Assembly: GCA_019096195.1 (NCBI GenBank)
Contig: JAGTXK010000178.1
Location: 1-64,000, forward strand
Origin: Boletus sp. NGJ
Taxonomy: Eukaryota > Basidiomycota > Agaricomycetes > Boletales > Boletaceae
DNA: 64,000 nt
Direction: 5' to 3'
Below, one piece after another: positions 22,672-34,500 of the stretch (positions within the stretch are counted from its first letter, which is position 1; each line of letters opens with the position of its first letter). A model generated the notes under the pieces. It searched no databases. It was not told the DNA's origin and worked only from the letters and a program-made list of their open reading frames with translations. A program made the position numbers and the translations under genes.

Positions 22672-23896
22672 CTACAGTCCCCTGTCTGCCTCAGACTTGT
22701 CCTTGCCCTCCTTCTTTCCCTCCTCGACCTTCTTCACTTCCCCATTAGCCGGCTTCTTCTCCTTCTCCTTTTCATCCACACCCTCCTCCAGCTCGGCACG
22801 CCCGATCGTCGCCTTGTTGTCCACCAACGCGTGCAGCGCAATCACCGCACGCAACAAAGTGCTCAAATACACCACCAACAGTTGGTCGTTCGTGCTTGAC
22901 GTGAAACTATGCGTCGCCACCGAGTCGCTCAGATCAGGAAGGAGATTGAGCGCATCCTGGAGGTGGTAAATGATCTGGTGGTTCACGGGTAATGTGCCCG
23001 CGGCAACGTCCAAGAGATAGTTGTGTATGTCGCGTAGCCGAGATTGAAGACCCTGCAACGATGCAAGCTGCTCACTCACACGTGTGGCAAGGGTCGTCGT
23101 CGTCGAGTCTTTAATATCTCGGAGGAGATGCTCCACTCCTATTTCCTCTGCTTCTTCGGCTTCTATTGCGGAGGGAACGTGGAGGAATGTCTTGCGTGTC
23201 TCTGTGCCGTCCTATGGAAGCGTCGTCAATCGCACGAGGCAACAGGGGGAGAAGGCGTGCGTACGTCTTTAATTTCTTCGACGGCAAAGTAGGCATCTGT
23301 GGGGATCCCGACGGTGTCGGGTCGTACGTCAACGATGACCATGACAGGTTTGGCGATATACCGCTTGAACAAGTCGTTTATCTCTTGATCCGATGCCCTG
23401 AGCTTGGGTCCCGTGTGATACCATCCGATCATGCGTTCTCGGGCTAGCCAGCGTGTCGGATCGATTCATGCACTGGAGGGCGAAAGGCGCGACGCACCGT
23501 TGACCTTTTTGAACATGTCGTACATGCCCTCGATGTAATTGTGGTCGAGGAACCACGTCTTGCTGTCCTTTTCGTCCTCCTCGAATGGGATACCAAAGGA
23601 ATTGGCAACGTTGACGGTCTTGCCGGTGTCTTGCCCTAGTAGGACGCCGACGACCCGTTTTGACGAGTTGCGGGATACAGACCGGGCATGGTGGTCTGTC
23701 ACGGATAAAAGGACGAGCGGGTGGACGACTGTAGAGAGATGGTGCATACGGCGTTGGATCTGTGACGTATGCAGGTCCAAGGGGCGGATTCTACTCACCG
23801 ACGGTGGTGCTCGCGAGGGCTGTTAGCTGTAGGGACGGTCAGAGCAGGGATATAGAAAGAGGGAGAGCGGACCTGCTCAGTCGTTGATGCCACCAT
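22672..23896 (-). CDS. RPN8: 26S proteasome regulatory subunit Rpn8 (PSMD7)
   Basis: Five exons (23896-23873, 23826-23799, 23728-23498, 23443-23265, 23211-22672) join into 333 residues, close to yeast Rpn8. The MPN domain shows [44 protein letters not shown] and [17 protein letters not shown]. The JAMM zinc motif HxH is absent from the last segment, as expected for Rpn8, which is the inactive MPN partner of the deubiquitinase Rpn11 in the lid. Helices ([30 protein letters not shown]) and a Lys/Glu-rich tail follow. The short first exon (MVASTTEQ) and GT-AG junctions all keep frame. It is an ordinary housekeeping gene next to GIS2. Confidence 0.95.
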
Positions 23897-24022
23897 GGTA
23901 AATAAACGATTGAGAGGGTCGTCGAGTACCCTCTTGGCGCGTCGAGGACCGAACGCGCGTTGTGTTGACACTTGTTTTGATTCAACTCAAAGGGTACTAC
24001 TACGACGGTACTCTCCTCTAGC

Positions 24023-24602
24023 CTAATCGCCCTTGGACACAGCTTGAAGGTATTTCTGAATGCCCTCGACGATGACAGCGTGATCGTCCTCCTGCTTCAA
24101 CCCGCTAACAACAATCACACCCACGACCCCCTCCACATTCTTCACCCGCACCGGAAACCCGCCCCCATGACACGCATACACGCTCGGATCCGCCATCTCA
24201 AACTTGTCCTTCAACGACTCCTGCACATTCACATGCTTGAACGGCTGCTCCATCCGCACCCGCATGCACAACGACGACGTGCCCCACCTCAGCACCACCG
24301 CCTCCTTCCGTTTCACCCAGTGCATATTGTCCGGGAGCGTGCCGGGACCCGAGGTCGCAAAGAAGAGCAGCTGGGACGAGTTGGCGTGGGCGATGTAGAC
24401 GACGGCGGGGCGGACGTCCTTTTGTTGGCAGTTGGTCCGGATGATGTTGCCGAGCTCCCAGGCGACGTTGCTGTCGAACGCGGGGAGCACGCACGCCTCT
24501 TCTTGGGCCTTGAGCGATTCGACCTGCGTTCAATGTGCCCGATCGTTGGCGTTGTTCACGGCTCGGGATAGAGAACGCGGAAGCACTCACCGTGAGGGAC
24601 AT
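24023..24602 (-). CDS. UPF0303 / HbpS-GlcG-like (PF03928) family protein
   Basis: Two exons (24602-24591 and 24523-24023) join into 170 residues beginning MSLTVESLKAQEEACVLPAF. The 4-codon first exon and its GTGAGT donor are supported by continuity of the N-terminal helix. Family features are WELGNIIRTNC, SGPGTLPDNMHWVKRK, VLRWGTSS and the Gly-rich HGGGFPVRV followed by GVVGVIVVSGLKQEDDH. This matches the yeast YBR137W type of the former DUF336 family. Bacterial members bind haem or cofactors. The fungal role is not settled, so I give no symbol. The gene looks intact. Confidence 0.85.
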
Positions 24603-25540
24603 TGGCTGTGTATGTGGGATACGCGGTGTTATCCGAGTCTGTGCTTGGATTTCACGGTTGTGGCAGCGCCTTTGGAGGTTTATATGCGTGGATCTCTCCG
24701 ATCGGATTTCGGACAGAGGTGGACGTGCGCAATGATTGGGTCAGCCAGATCGTCTTGAGCCTGTCAGGAGGTCGATGGGTATGTGGTCAGGAGGACGGCT
24801 GACGGCCCGGAGTCTTGCGCAGTGGGCAGTGGGCATGTGCTTGAATCTCGGTGAGGTTCCCGTATCATTTTAGTCTGGTGACCAGCCGCGTCTGAGGCTG
24901 CTGTCGGTCTCGAGGAGGTAGTCCGTCCATAGACGATCCGGTAAAAGTCGTTGGGGTTCAGGGGGCTGCTCGACAGACTGCCTCATAGACGCGGCTAGTC
25001 ACCAGACTAATCATGTGTGCTTCCTAGTCTAGGGAGACCAATGGTCAGTATCGAAATGGAATGACCATGATGGTGGTCATTCCACTGATGAACAGATATG
25101 GCGATAGAATTCTGACTGACGATTACATGGTATCTACATGTCTAGATCTTGTATCAAATCACTCATATCAATCTGCCCCATCTTCAGTACCTGCACGAAG
25201 ATACAATTGTACGCTAAAGAAAGGTGCGCCCAACGTTAGATAGACCCTCCCGGCTGAGTGTTAAACTTGATCGTTCACTTGCTGCCGCCTAATAACAGGA
25301 TGTCAGCCGTCGTGGCAAGGTCCACCATCACCACGCAAAAAAGAGACACACGTGGCCCACTTCCTTGGATCTGCACTCGCCCACTGCGCGAGGTGTTCCA
25401 GGGAACAGCAGGCTTGGAAGGCTGTAACGTATGATGAGTGACTGCGAACAAACTCGGGAGCTGCGAACCTCTGGCTTTACAGTGGATGTTAGAGCTGTTT
25501 GCTATGATGGTTTGTGAGTCACACTGCATCAGTTTGTCTA
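24603..25540. other. Intergenic region with two hairpin-forming repeats
   Basis: This lies between the 5' end of the UPF0303 gene and the 3' end of the minus-strand kinase-GTPase gene. No gene is seen. It contains an inverted repeat at 24870-25010 and a shorter one at 25057-25084. From 25263 to 25540 it resembles the sequence after the plus-strand kinase-GTPase gene but lacks the 48-bp repeats found there. Confidence 0.6.
24870..25010. repeat. Inverted repeat, possible miniature hairpin element
   Basis: TTAGTCTGGTGACCAGCCGC at the left pairs with GCGGCTAGTCACCAGACTAA at the right with one mismatch, and the pairing continues inward for some bases (GTCTGAGGC / GCCTCATAGAC). The loop is about 75 bp. 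The short word TCAT occurs on both sides, which may be a target duplication or chance. No other copy was seen in the window. Confidence 0.6.
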
Positions 25541-27739
25541 TCAGTGAAGAGCGCTCACTCGCAGACGAGACCCTGTCGATGGTCTCTCACTCGTGGGAGT
25601 CACTCTCGTTGGTGACGGGGAACAAGATGGACGATCTGTAGGCAAACGCGACTTTTTGGGAGGTCGACCGGGCTGGTGTGCACGAAGTAGATGGGTTTCA
25701 CCGCATTCACTGTGGGTCCCGGAATCATGTGGACTGGGTTCCCCAGCATCTTCCTGGCGTCCATCTCGTGGTCTGCTCAACTTCTCCACTAATGCCTTAG
25801 CATCGTGATTGCCCAACCCGAAGTGGTTGGCGATGTCGAGGGAGACTGCCTCATGAGACGAGAGATTAAGGCATAAAGGGTTCGGGATTACAACGGTCTC
25901 CAAGAAGGTCTTCAGTGTTCGTCGGGACAGATCAGGGCCAGTTTGAACCGTGGTGCTGCACAAACATGGGATAGATTGAACGGGGATACCTGTCTTGGCG
26001 ATAACGCGTTGATTGCGTTCCCACCATTTTTTTTCGGGAGTGTCAAAATGAGTTGCAACAATGGCTATTGGAGCACGACCGCCGAAGAAGAAATCGTTGA
26101 TCAACCAGTAGAGGCGACCCAGCGAAGAAAAAATTTCATCCTTGCGTGCACAGAGAAGAATTATGTAAACGCCATCAGGAAGGTCTCGCAAGACAGCGTG
26201 TGCTTGTTCGAAAGCTGAAAGAGTACTGCCGTCTTCCTCGCAGGGAAATCCCATGGTATCCCATAACCGGAATCGCCTTTCGCCGATAGATATCTGGTAG
26301 CATTGGGGTTGCATGGTGCAAGGTTCCCCGTTTGTAGACACTGGCGCAGTTGGCTCCCCTGCAAGAAGATTGATGATCGAGCTCTTCCCACATCCAAGAG
26401 CACCAAATAGCACGACATTAATATCAGATGCAGGACTTCAATCAAGAGTCAGGAGTTAGCAAGAAAATCATGACAACAACACACTTTGGCTGCAACAGTT
26501 GACCTAGTCTATCTTGGGAGAACGAGAGGACTTCCTGGGCCGGTGGTCGATTTGTTGGAATTTGTGGAGACCAACATTGCTCAATAAAATCCCAAACAGC
26601 GTCCGGAATAACAGGCCAGAGTGGGCGCGGTGGGTTCTGGAGTTCATTTGATTTTCTTTCGAACTCCCCATCGTTCCATGGTAATTTTCCGGAAAGGATC
26701 TACAAGTTCAATTTAGGAACTGAATGATGAAAATCTGAAAAACAACCAAGGACGGCGTACGAAGAGGATGATACTGCCAAGGGAGTAAATATCGCTGTTA
26801 AGCTTAGGTTCAACCATGAAATCGTTGTTAACCTCCGGTTCATGATCCGGGTATAGTTCGGGATACAATAGCTCCGGCGCAACCCAAATCGATGGAGCTG
26901 GGTGGGTAAGGTAACTCGAGTGGCAACTCTTGATGTTCTGTTGGATAAGATTATGAGAGAAACCGAAGTCGGTGAGGCGCGGGTTACGATCACTGTCAAT
27001 CAAAATATTGCCCTACAAGGATGTGAATCGGGTTGTCGACAAGCTAGTCCAGCGATACAACCCACAGGGTGGAAATGTCCATGAACAATGGACATTGAAT
27101 GCACTGCAGGAGGGTGTCATCTATACACATGAGCCAGCCTTCTCGAACCTACAGTATTCTAGCCCGGCAGCTGACCCCTTAATCTGTGATATCATCGTCA
27201 ACTGGATGAAATTTCAAGAATCCCTTGCGCTTACAAGTTGGATGCGACTGAGCAGCGGGAGCATATTTTCATGCTGCCGGACATATTCAGTGAGCGTTCC
27301 ATGTGGCATCCACATTGACACCATGCAGATGTAATCAGACCCAAAATCTTCGCCGCGGGCCGTCCCCAGAAACGGGACAATGTTGGGATCGCGTAGTGTC
27401 CTCCATTTTCTAAGCAGGCGTTTCATTTTCTATAGTCACACTAGATGTCAGCGAACCTTGCACCGGAAGTTTGTTTTCAACTCACCCACACGAACAGATC
27501 CCGATCACTTTCATCAAAGGAGCTAGGGAAGGAAATGGCCCTGACTGCAACCTACAGAGAAAATGAGCAAACTCTCAGCCAAGTGTGAGTGCGAACATGC
27601 TAACCAGCCCGTTCTGTGCACACGGGCAACGATACACGGTGCCAAAGGAGCCTGCTCCAGCTATGCGTTTCGAGCTCTGCTGAAGCGTGTGGATGAGGTC
27701 CGTCGCATCGGATGGATTAAGTTTTGGAGGTGTAGCCAT
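25541..27739 (-). CDS. Pseudokinase-GTPase fusion protein
   Basis: Eight exons (27739-27605, 27551-27486, 27429-27235, 27183-27153, 27103-27066, 27012-26761, 26699-26485, 26435-25541) join into 608 residues. The kinase fold covers about 22-290. The Gly loop is AGAGSFGTVY and the DFG motif LTDFGFS (D170) is kept. The ATP-anchoring Lys is Arg (VAVR, R49), the helix-C Glu is Leu (KRLLRKW) and the catalytic-loop Asp is His (HGHFHPGN, H152). Exon 7 splices in phase to a P-loop GTPase domain with GALGCGKSS, LWDTMGF and THFD, then a Ser/Pro/Arg-rich tail. It is head to head with the active-looking twin at 28066. Frame and splice sites are intact, so it is probably expressed as a regulator. Function is inferred. 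Confidence 0.82.
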
Positions 27740-28065
27740 TACTTTGGATAAATTCGGGTCAGTGAAAAGGAAAAGCCGCCAATGATACGGCGGTACGCTG
27801 GCTCTATTTTACGGGGGTTAGAAGATGCATAATGGTGTTCTAATTATGATGGGCCATCAGACTATATTTGCAATTCACACGTTGCTTAAGTAATAATCAG
27901 GGTTTGTTTGGCCATGGAGGTGTGCGGGGTCTGCTGCCAGCACAGCCGCCAGTGTGGCAACCAATGAGAACACATTCTCGTACCTGAGGCAGTGTAACCC
28001 CAATCAGCGTACCGCCGTATCTTTGGCGGCTTTTCCTTTTCACTGACTCGCATTTATCCAGCGTA
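27740..28065. promoter_or_regulatory. Shared divergent promoter of the kinase-GTPase pair
   Basis: The 326 bp between the two start codons carries mirrored segments. CAGTGAAAAGGAAAAGCCGCC near 27760-27780 and CGGCGGTACGC near 27788 recur inverted at 28010-28050 (GCGTACCGCCG, GGCGGCTTTTCCTTTTCACTG). The two genes thus keep nearly the same proximal promoter on each side, which would favour joint expression. The middle part (about 27810-28000) is not mirrored. Confidence 0.6.
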
Positions 28066-30276
28066 ATGGCTACACCTCTTCGTCCATTCGATTTGACGGA
28101 CCTCACCCATACGCTTCACCAGAGCTCGAAACGTTTAGCAGGAACAGGTTCCTTCGGCACCGTGTATCGTTGCTCGTGTGCACAGAACGGGGAGGTTAGC
28201 ATGTTTGCACTCACGCTTGTCTTAGGCTTGCCCATTTTCTCTGTCTTCAGGTTGCAGTCAAGGCCATTTCCTTCCCTCGTTCCTTTGATCGAACTGAACG
28301 GGACGTGTTCTTGCGAGTGAGTTGACAACAATTTTCCGCTGCAAGGTTCGCCGACTTCTAGTGCGACTATAGAAAATGAGACGCGAGCTTGGAATATGGA
28401 AAAGACTAGACCATCCCAGCATTGTCCCGTTTCTGGGAACGGCCCACGGCGAAGATTTTGGGTCTGATTACATCTGCATGGTGTCAATGTGGATGTCACA
28501 CGGAACGCTCATTGAATATGTCCAGCAGCATGAAAATATGCTTTCCTTTCCTAGTCGCATTCGACTCGTGAGCGCAAGGGATTCTTGAACTTTCATCCAG
28601 TTGACGTTGACATCACAGATTACGGGGTCAGTTGCCGGGCTAGAATACTGTATGTTCAAGAAGTTTGGCTTGTGGGTTTATATGACGCCCTCCCACAGTG
28701 CATTCAAAATTCGTCGTTCATGGGGATTTACACCCTGTGGGTTGCATCACTGGATTGGCCTGTCGATAACCCAATTCACATCCTTGTAGGGCAATATTTT
28801 GATTGACAGTGATCGTAACCCGCGCCTCACCGACTTCGGTTTCTCTCATAATCTTATCCAACAGAACGACTCGAGTTACGACTCGACTTACCTCAACCCC
28901 GTCGCATCGCTTTGGGTTGCACCCGAACTATTGTATCCCGAACTATACCCGGATCACGAACCGGATTTTAACAACGATCTCATGGTTCAACCTACGCTTA
29001 GCAGCGATATTTACTCCCTTGGCAATATCATCCTCTTCGTACGCCGTCCTTGGTTATTTTCACCACTCAGTTCCTAAACTGAACTTGTAGATCCTTTCCG
29101 GAAAATTACCATGGAACAAAACGGAGTTCGAAAGAAAATCAAATGAACTCCAGAACCCACCGCGCCCACTCTGGCCTGTTATTCCGGACGCTGTTTGGGA
29201 TTTTATTGAGCAATGTTGGTCTCCACAAATTCCAACAAATCGACCACCGGCCCGGGAAGTCCTCTCGTTCTCCCAAGACAGACTAGGTCAACTGTTGCAG
29301 CCAAAGTATGTTGTTGTCATGATTTTCTTGCTAACTCCTGACTCTTGATTGAAGTCCTGCATCTGATATTAATGTCGTGCTATTTGGTGCTCTTGGATGT
29401 GGGAAGAGCTCGATCATCAATCTTCTTGCAGGGGAGCCAATTGCGCCAGTGTCTGCAGACATGGAACCTTGCACCACGCAACCCCAATGCTACCAGATAT
29501 CTATCGGCGAACGGCGATTCCGGTTATGGGACACCATGGGATTTCCCTGCGAGGAAGACGGCAGTACTCTTTCAGCTTTCGAACAAGCACACGCTGTCTT
29601 GCGAGACCTCCCTGATGGTGTTCACATTATTCTTCTCTGTGCACACAAGAATGGCATCTCTTCGCTGGGTCGCCTCTACTGGTTGATCAACGATTTCTTC
29701 TTCGGCGGTCGTGCCCCAATAGTTGTTGTTGCAACTCATTTTGACACCCCCGACAAACGGTGGTGGGAACGCAACCAACGTGTCATCGCCAGGAGGGCCC
29801 GTATTCCCATTCAATCTATCCCACGTTTGTGCACCACCACGGTTGAAACTGGCTCTGATCTGTCCCGGCAAACACTGAAGACCTTCTTGGAGACTGTTGT
29901 AATCCCTATCCCCCTATGCCTTAATCTTTCGTCTCATGAAACAGCCTCCCTCGACATCGCCACCCATTTCGGGTTGAGCAATCATGATTCTATGGCGTTA
30001 GTGGAGAAGTTGAGCAGAGCACGAGATGGACGCCAGGACGATGGTGGGGAATCCTGTGCATATGAGTTTGACAACGACAGCGAAAGTCCATATGAATCCG
30101 ACAGCGACAGCGAAGACAGTGATAGTGATGTAAGCCGGGCCGATCGAGTTTCCAGAAAGTCGCGTCGGCGTACAGGTCGTCCATCTTGCTCCCCGTCACC
30201 AACGAGAGTTACTACCACGAAGGAGAGACCTTCAACAGGGTCTGCGACTCCTATGCGAGTGAGCGCCCTTCACTGA
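28066..30276 (+). CDS. Protein kinase-GTPase fusion protein
   Basis: Eight exons (28066-28194, 28251-28316, 28373-28567, 28619-28649, 28699-28736, 28790-29038, 29091-29305, 29355-30276) join into 614 residues. The kinase domain (about 20-290) has AGTGSFGTVY, the Lys of VAVKA (K47), a helix-C Glu (MRREL, E70), the catalytic loop HGDLHPGN (D150) and LTDFGFS (D168), so it should be active. Exon 7 splices in phase into a P-loop GTPase domain: G1 GALGCGKSS (319-327), G3 DTMG and G4-like THFD. A Ser/Asp-rich then Arg-rich tail ends it. A further exon may follow from a GTGAGC donor near 30258 into the 48-bp repeat tract. It pairs head to head with the pseudokinase twin. Substrate unknown. Confidence 0.85.
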
Positions 30277-30391
30277 TAGACAAACGGATGCAGTGTAACT
30301 CACAAACCATCGTAGCGGGTACATTTTTCATCCGATGTAAAACCAGTGGTTCATTGTTCGTTTCTTTGTAGTCACTCATCATACGTTACAG

Positions 30392-30583
30392 CGTAAATCA
30401 CCTTCAAAGCCTACAGTTCTCGGTACCACCTCGCACAGCCGTAAATCATCTTCCAAGTCTGCTGTTCCTGGAGACAGCTCGCGTAACCGTAAATCGTCTT
30501 CCAAGCATGCTGTTCCTGGAGACAGCTCGCGCAGCCATAAATCGTCTTCCAAGTCTGCTGTTCCCGGGGACGCCTCACGCAGT
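30392..30583 (+). repeat. 48-bp tandem repeat, four units
   Basis: Four units of CGTAAATCATCTTCCAAGTC...GGAGACAGCTCGCG type follow the plus-strand GTPase exon. In one frame each codes a 16-residue unit KSSSKSAVPGDSSRSR. An AG acceptor (TTTGTAG near 30371) lies just before, so the tract may be a spliced C-terminal tail, though the phase from the nearest GTGAGC donor does not fit that frame. The twin gene lacks the tract, so it arose after the duplication or was lost there. Confidence 0.8.
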
Positions 30584-30599
30584 GGGCAAGGGAAGAAGA

Positions 30600-31541
30600 A
30601 GAAGATAGAAAAGAAGCAGCCCAGTGTGTTTTTCTTTGTGGTGATGGTAGACCTTGTCACGACAGCTCACGTCCTGTTAGGCACAAGAAATGAACGATCA
30701 AGCTTGCCCCCCAGCCTCGAGGCTCCATCTAACGTTGGGAGCGCTCTTCTTAGCTTACAATCGATTCTTCGCTTAGGTGGGATGGGGCAGATCGATCCAA
30801 ATGATTTGATACAAGACATGTAGATATCATATATACCTTGTACTCGTCAGTGTGTAGTCACAGACCATGTAATTCTTTGAGTCGGAGTCGTGTCGCAACA
30901 ACAAGTTCTATTTGTGGGAGGGCCGAGAACAGAGAGCACCATGCCACTTAAGGCTAAGAACGCTATGCACTGGACTTGGTCTGGATCGAAGACTAAGAAT
31001 ACAATGAAAAGCGTCTTGAGGCGCATGGATACAACTGTAAGTTCACACGCAGTGCATTCGTACGGTAGTGCTTACCGTTGGTCACACTGAACGGGCAAAC
31101 CAGAATCAAAGGAAGATAGTGACTATACCGATTCTAGCACATCCCCGTCGCCAACCTAGACGTCGACTAGGAAGTCATATTCATGATGCGGCTGAGTGGA
31201 GTGTGGGTGAAATCTCTGTGGGGTTGAAACACCTTGTAAAACAATTAAAGTCGAGGTATCTGTTGCGCGAGGTAGGATTCCGTGGGAAGCGACAAAAGAA
31301 CTCCTGTCGCCGTTTGTCTAGTCGCCGCTTCCCGTTGAGTCCACTGTCCGGTCACCACCATAATGACGACAATTGGAAAGGTAGGTGGGGTGTGCATTTA
31401 GATGAGAGCAAGCGCTCAGGGATGTTATAGGTGTGTGAATTAACGTATATCGATAAGACACGTGGATGTCAGGCGACATTGTCGTGGGTCTAATAGACGA
31501 CCACGCATCCTTCTTTCTAACGCTCTGATACCTGACCGGGT
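30600..31541. other. Intergenic region, no recognised gene
   Basis: This lies between the kinase-GTPase gene and the WD40-TPR-HET gene. Short frames at 30890-31090 and 31068-31430 have no motif I recognise. The tail of the kinase-GTPase transcript and the promoter of the next gene should fall here. Confidence 0.5.
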
Positions 31542-34500
31542 ATGTCTTCGAGCGAAAGCGGGCAGTCAAGGAATGGTGAGTACTTGGGTGAGACGTTTGA
31601 GAGTGTGATAGTAACGAGGACCCAAGAATCGAGTGAAAACGGTCCCTCCTCCGACACCCTTCACACAAAGGATCGAAAAGTGGTTGAAATTGACTATCAA
31701 GATGACATACGTTCAGTCGTCTTCCTCGTTGATAGGAAGCACATCGTGAGCGGTGGTTGGGCAGGAAAGATGCGACGTTGGCGAGTGGAGGACAGCATGG
31801 AGGTGGGGACACCAATGGATGCGAAGCATATGGTTTGCAACATCGCGGTGTCACAAGATGGAAAGTGGGTGGTGAGTGGGACGGAGAGTGGGGAGGTGAC
31901 GGTGTGGAATGCAGGGAGCCACGAAAGGGCGAGAAAGTTCAAAGGACACAAGGATGCGGTGTTAGCGGTGGACGTCTCTTCGGATGGGACGAAAATCGCA
32001 ACGGGATCGAAAGACGACACAGTGTCCGTCTGGTCGCTCTCGACTGGCGAGCGACTGCGCGGTCCCGTGCAACACGACGAGTCCGTTGTTGGGGTCAAAT
32101 TCTCTCCTGATGGACGATACATCGCCACTGCCACGTGGCTCAATGACTCTGTTCGGATCTACCAGTACAACAATCAGAACAGCCGCCCCCTCGTCGACAT
32201 CCCAATCCAAGTCCACTGGTCATACAACCAAACCCTCGCATGGACCAGCGATAGCAGGCACCTCTTCGTCCTATCTCATGACGGTAACATCAACTGTCTC
32301 GACCTGGACCTTACAGTGTCCACCGGGGCGACGCCCTCTCGATGGTCCGTACACAGTAGCAATGAACCCAGGTGCATTGCCCTGGCAAACAACGGCACAT
32401 TCATCGCAGCTTCTGCCAAGTCGTCGGTCTCGTTCTGGGACACTAGGACGCACGAGCGAATCGGGCCTGTCATCTCACATACAACTCGCGTCCAGTCAAT
32501 GGCTATCTCAGCAAATCACGATCTTGTGATGGGTGGGGGAAAGACAATCACCCTCCACATGCTCCCTGACATCCTTCCTTCGTCTTACTGTGACGATGTA
32601 AGTGCACTGGCATCAAATACCGCTCCACAAGACAGTTTCCTGACCGCCATCCGCTTTGTTGACTATTTCAGATTTTTCCTGAACAGGCTATGCAGCGTAT
32701 GAAGGAGGAAAGGGTCGTTCTCGATGAGAAAATCGAGTCTCTTTGTGCGTTGATTAACACCCTGGCTCGCGTGTTGTTGACATCCGCGTTTATTAGACGC
32801 CGAAATTGCGTATCTCAAAGAAAACGTTCAACAACTCAGTAACCAGCTCTCCGACTCCCAACATAGAGCAGATCACCTCAATGAAACGATCAAATCGAAT
32901 GAAGAATCGACTGCCGCTGCCAAGGTAGGCTCTACATGATACTCTGAAGCCGGACGTTGACACAATTTCTTTGGATCAGGTCAAACTTCAAAGCTTTCCC
33001 ATCTTCCGGGCGATCTGCGATATTCTTGAAAAGAATGGCTACGTTTCGGAGGCAGTCCAGTGTTTCCAACAGTTGCAGACCGAGTTAAAAGAAGATACTG
33101 GTAACTACAATGGTAACGGTATGACACATCCTTTCCAAACGGCGGTGAATATCCTCGAGAAGGAAACAAAGTTTGTAGATAAAATTGAGTGGGTTGCTGG
33201 TGAGGATTTCCTACTTGGTTCGTGGCCCTGCCCTCTGACATTGAGCATCAGACTTCAAAGCTCGTTGCCTCAAGACCTTAGAGCAACGCGGAGCTGTCGC
33301 CATGGGCTCTTCATACAAAGATGCTGTTAACCATTACACTGCAGCATTGACCCTCAATCCTTTTTCGACCGACCTTTTGACCAAGCGAAGCAAAGCACGA
33401 GCTGGGACTGGGTCATGGCAAGATTCGCTGGAAGATGCTGATGCGGTATGTGTACCATCATTTACACCGGAGCAAATAGTCAATGCGATCCAGGCAATCA
33501 AACTTGACCCATCATCTCCACATGGCTACGAAAGAAAGCATGCAGCACTACTCGGCGCTCGCCGTTACGATGAAGCCATCAATGTGTACTGCGAAATGTT
33601 TCTGAGCCTCGCAAAATCTCCCGATCCTGTTATTCAGGGTAAATATTTCCAAACTCACACAAAGCATTGCCTAAAGATTCTGCCTCTTGCAGAATCGCGT
33701 AACCACTATGTGAGCCCATCGCAGACGGAGGACGCTATTTGCGACTGTGTCAAAGAGACTCAGCAGGATGCTCCGCTAGTCCTCATTGACACAGAGACCG
33801 GCCGTCTTCATAACAAGCAAGAGCGTTTCGATGCATTCAAAGTAGATCCAGCATTCAAGGAGCTCGTTGCATCCATCTCCATGACGACAGGGCTCGATAA
33901 CATTCGCATCAGGCAGACTGTTCAGAAGTACTTCCAATACGGCACATTCTCCCATACTTGGGAAGGAGCTGAACCGTCGTTCCACGATGTCCTTGGTGAA
34001 TCAGTACATGAACTGACAGCATCACCCACAATCTTCAAGTTGGTAAAATTCTGTGCGATAGTGCGGGAAGCCGGGTTGCGCTGGGCATGATCTGACACAT
34101 GTTGTATCAACAAACCAGACAGTTCAGTGCTTCAAGAATCCCTGACCTCAATGTTTCGATGGTATCATGGATCCGCTCTCACGATCGTTCACCTAAAGGA
34201 TGTCCTATCTGACTTGGAGCTGAATGCTTTCAAGAAAAGTCGTTGGAACACCCGTGCATGGACGTTGCAAGAGTTCTTTGCATCTCCGGTTATCCGTTTT
34301 TATACCGAAGACTGGAAGCTTTATCTTCCTCAGGAAAGTGCGGATAACCACAAGAAATCATTCGTAATCATGGGCAAGATGGCAGCCGCAAACAACGTTG
34401 ATGCTCAAGTTTTGCTCTCTCTCCAACCCGGACCAGATCATGTACGGCAGAAGCTTTGTCTAGCCGCAAAACGCTCCGCTACGAGACCAGAGGATAAAGC

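Noticed and set aside
24044-24571. Plus-strand frame opposite the UPF0303 gene
   Set aside because: His/Arg/Pro-rich composition without motifs; the minus strand carries a clear protein family and splice sites.
31318-31854. Minus-strand frame of 178 codons near the start of the WD40 gene
   Set aside because: No motif, and it overlaps the first exon of a clear WD40 gene on the other strand.
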